This document shows positions 4,390 through 5,527 of a stretch of DNA of 5,527 nt, piece after piece. The notes under the pieces were generated by a model. That model did no database searches. It was not told where the DNA came from and saw only the letters and a program-made list of their open reading frames with translations. A program made the translations under genes and the position numbers. This DNA is from Planctomycetota bacterium (GTDB lineage: Bacteria; Planctomycetota; Phycisphaerae; WQYP01). Position 1 is the stretch's first letter, and each line of letters begins with the position of its first letter. Location of the stretch: contig JAKCCC010000166.1 of NCBI GenBank assembly GCA_021838985.1, forward strand, positions 1 through 5,527. Reading direction: 5' to 3'.

Positions 4390-5527
4390 ATGCGATCATT
4401 TTTAATCCCGATTTTCGTGATATTGTGTTCCACCGCTTCCGCCACCGCCGGAGATTTTCTTGCATATGTCCAGGTTCGTAATGCGCCGGCTTTAATCGTT
4501 AGCGACAGCATATTGGCACAATGGCAGTGGGATCAGGAAAAGACAGTTGTATTTGTCGACATGAGACCGGACCCGGTTGGCTCCCATGTGTATAGCCGCT
4601 TTATGGTTCGTGCAGATTCCATTTCTGTGACAAATCTGCCCGGAGGAAATGACTTCCTGATCGCCGCTGAACGGTACGATCCTCCAAAGAATACAATGCC
4701 CACCACCATTTACGAAGTTCATCTCTTCCCGAAAGATGCCAGGCTCGGTGTGAGGATTGTCCACACAATCCAATTCCCATGGCAATTTATAGACGATACG
4801 AAAGGACATGTATGTCGAGGAATTCAAACTGGTCCAGACGGAACGGTATGGGAAATGCGGCGGGGTCCGTACGCGAAACAACACATCAAATATATAGACG
4901 TGGCGGCAATTGATTGGGCGAAGCAAAAAGTGTTGGGACGTTGTCGCCTTTATCCCAAAGATATTGGCATGGCAGGTATGCCCGAACCCCTGGATCACGC
5001 TGTTATTTTCTTTACCTATCCGAATTTCAAGCAGACCACAAAAAATGGCATGACGAACACTTATTTTGGGAAGCTCCGCACTCTCCTAATAATGGAAAAT
5101 GGACATAAGCACGTTCTCAAGTTGGCTCCGAAATTGCCGGATAAGCCTTTCCGTTGTGTAACAGTTGGAGATAAGACCACTGGAATTACGGATGATGGCA
5201 AAGAATTTGTCTCGTTCTCCATTAATTCGCAAGGAAAGCTATTAAACGCAATTTCGCATAAAATACCATTGAAGACGGTCTATCCCAAATATATTGCCAA
5301 ACCTAAATCGCAGTGGGCACCGCGCGTTTATGTTGAGGACTACATCAGGGTGAGCGCACATGAATCGGTTGCGTTGGTGCGATATGGGAGCCAGGCGCAA
5401 AAACTCATCTATTTCAATGCCGCCAATGGTTCAATTATTCACGTACAAGCGGTTAAAACTTCAATACAATGGATATGGGCATGGCATGGACACTTATTTC
5501 TGATTAACGAAACGGGCAGCATTAAGA
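4390..5527 (+). CDS. Exported protein of unknown function, 3' end cut by window edge
   Basis: The frame from the ATG at 4390 is open for 379 codons to the end of the window with no stop. It begins with a clear signal peptide: MR, a hydrophobic core (SFLIPIFVILC) and an Ala-rich end (STASATA) with likely cleavage before GDF at residue 21. The Cys at 13 is not in a proper lipobox, so a secreted or periplasmic product is more likely than a lipoprotein. No further membrane segment is seen. The mature part alternates short beta-like stretches with loops. Pieces such as GPDGTVWEM (about 150-158), LIYFNAANGSIIHV and HGHLFLINETGSI near the edge recall beta-propeller blades of the PQQ or WD type. That is a weak inference from pattern, not a family match. 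I recognise no catalytic motif. Base composition is visibly more AT-rich than in lpxC-fabZ-lpxA, which may point to a different origin. No function is assigned. Confidence 0.85.
   Translation, partial: MRSFLIPIFVILCSTASATAGDFLAYVQVRNAPALIVSDSILAQWQWDQEKTVVFVDMRPDPVGSHVYSRFMVRADSISVTNLPGGNDFLIAAERYDPPKNTMPTTIYEVHLFPKDARLGVRIVHTIQFPWQFIDDTKGHVCRGIQTGPDGTVWEMRRGPYAKQHIKYIDVAAIDWAKQKVLGRCRLYPKDIGMAGMPEPLDHAVIFFTYPNFKQTTKNGMTNTYFGKLRTLLIMENGHKHVLKLAPKLPDKPFRCVTVGDKTTGITDDGKEFVSFSINSQGKLLNAISHKIPLKTVYPKYIAKPKSQWAPRVYVEDYIRVSAHESVALVRYGSQAQKLIYFNAANGSIIHVQAVKTSIQWIWAWHGHLFLINETGSIK

Noticed and set aside
4492..4998. Minus-strand open frame of 168 codons
   Set aside because: It lies antisense to the exported protein gene, which has a start, ribosome binding site and signal peptide. 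The minus-strand product shows no known pattern.

Overview
The window suggests a Gram-negative bacterium that makes lipid A. Its left 2.3 kb carries lpxC (cut by the window edge), fabZ and lpxA in that order on the + strand. This order is known from Chlamydia and other members of the Planctomycetes-Verrucomicrobia-Chlamydiae group, and in Bacteroidetes, where lpxC and fabZ are fused. The style of LpxC, the degenerate heptanucleotide repeats and the kind of integrase remnant lean towards a planctomycete or related lineage. That placement is inference, because no ribosomal or other marker gene is present.

Region 1 (1-2322) is the lipid A module. LpxC deacetylates UDP-3-O-acyl-GlcNAc, FabZ dehydrates 3-hydroxyacyl-ACP, and LpxA transfers the 3-hydroxyacyl chain onto UDP-GlcNAc. 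FabZ and LpxA therefore compete for the same hydroxyacyl-ACP pool, and LpxC acts on the product of LpxA. lpxC and fabZ are 9 bases apart and in the same frame, separated by one stop codon. A 214-base spacer before lpxA holds heptad repeats and three consecutive inverted repeats.

Region 2 (about 2323-4016) is a junkyard of mobile DNA. A minus-strand Sel1-repeat gene remnant abuts a plus-strand C-terminal integrase remnant. A complete ISAs1-type insertion sequence (2748-4006) has landed in the integrase tail. It has perfect 18-bp terminal inverted repeats and a perfect 10-bp target duplication. Its transposase has all three DDE residues but is split by a -1 frame change at a C5T5 run, so it is either a fresh pseudogene, a sequencing error, or (less likely) a programmed frameshift.

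Region 3 (4017-4389) has no convincing gene. It contains a strong imperfect hairpin and a small tetranucleotide repeat.

Region 4 (4390-5527, running off the right edge) is an open frame of 379 codons with a good ribosome binding site and a signal peptide. It encodes an exported protein that I do not recognise and is more AT-rich than the lipid A genes. I found no CRISPR array, tRNA, rRNA or clear defence system.
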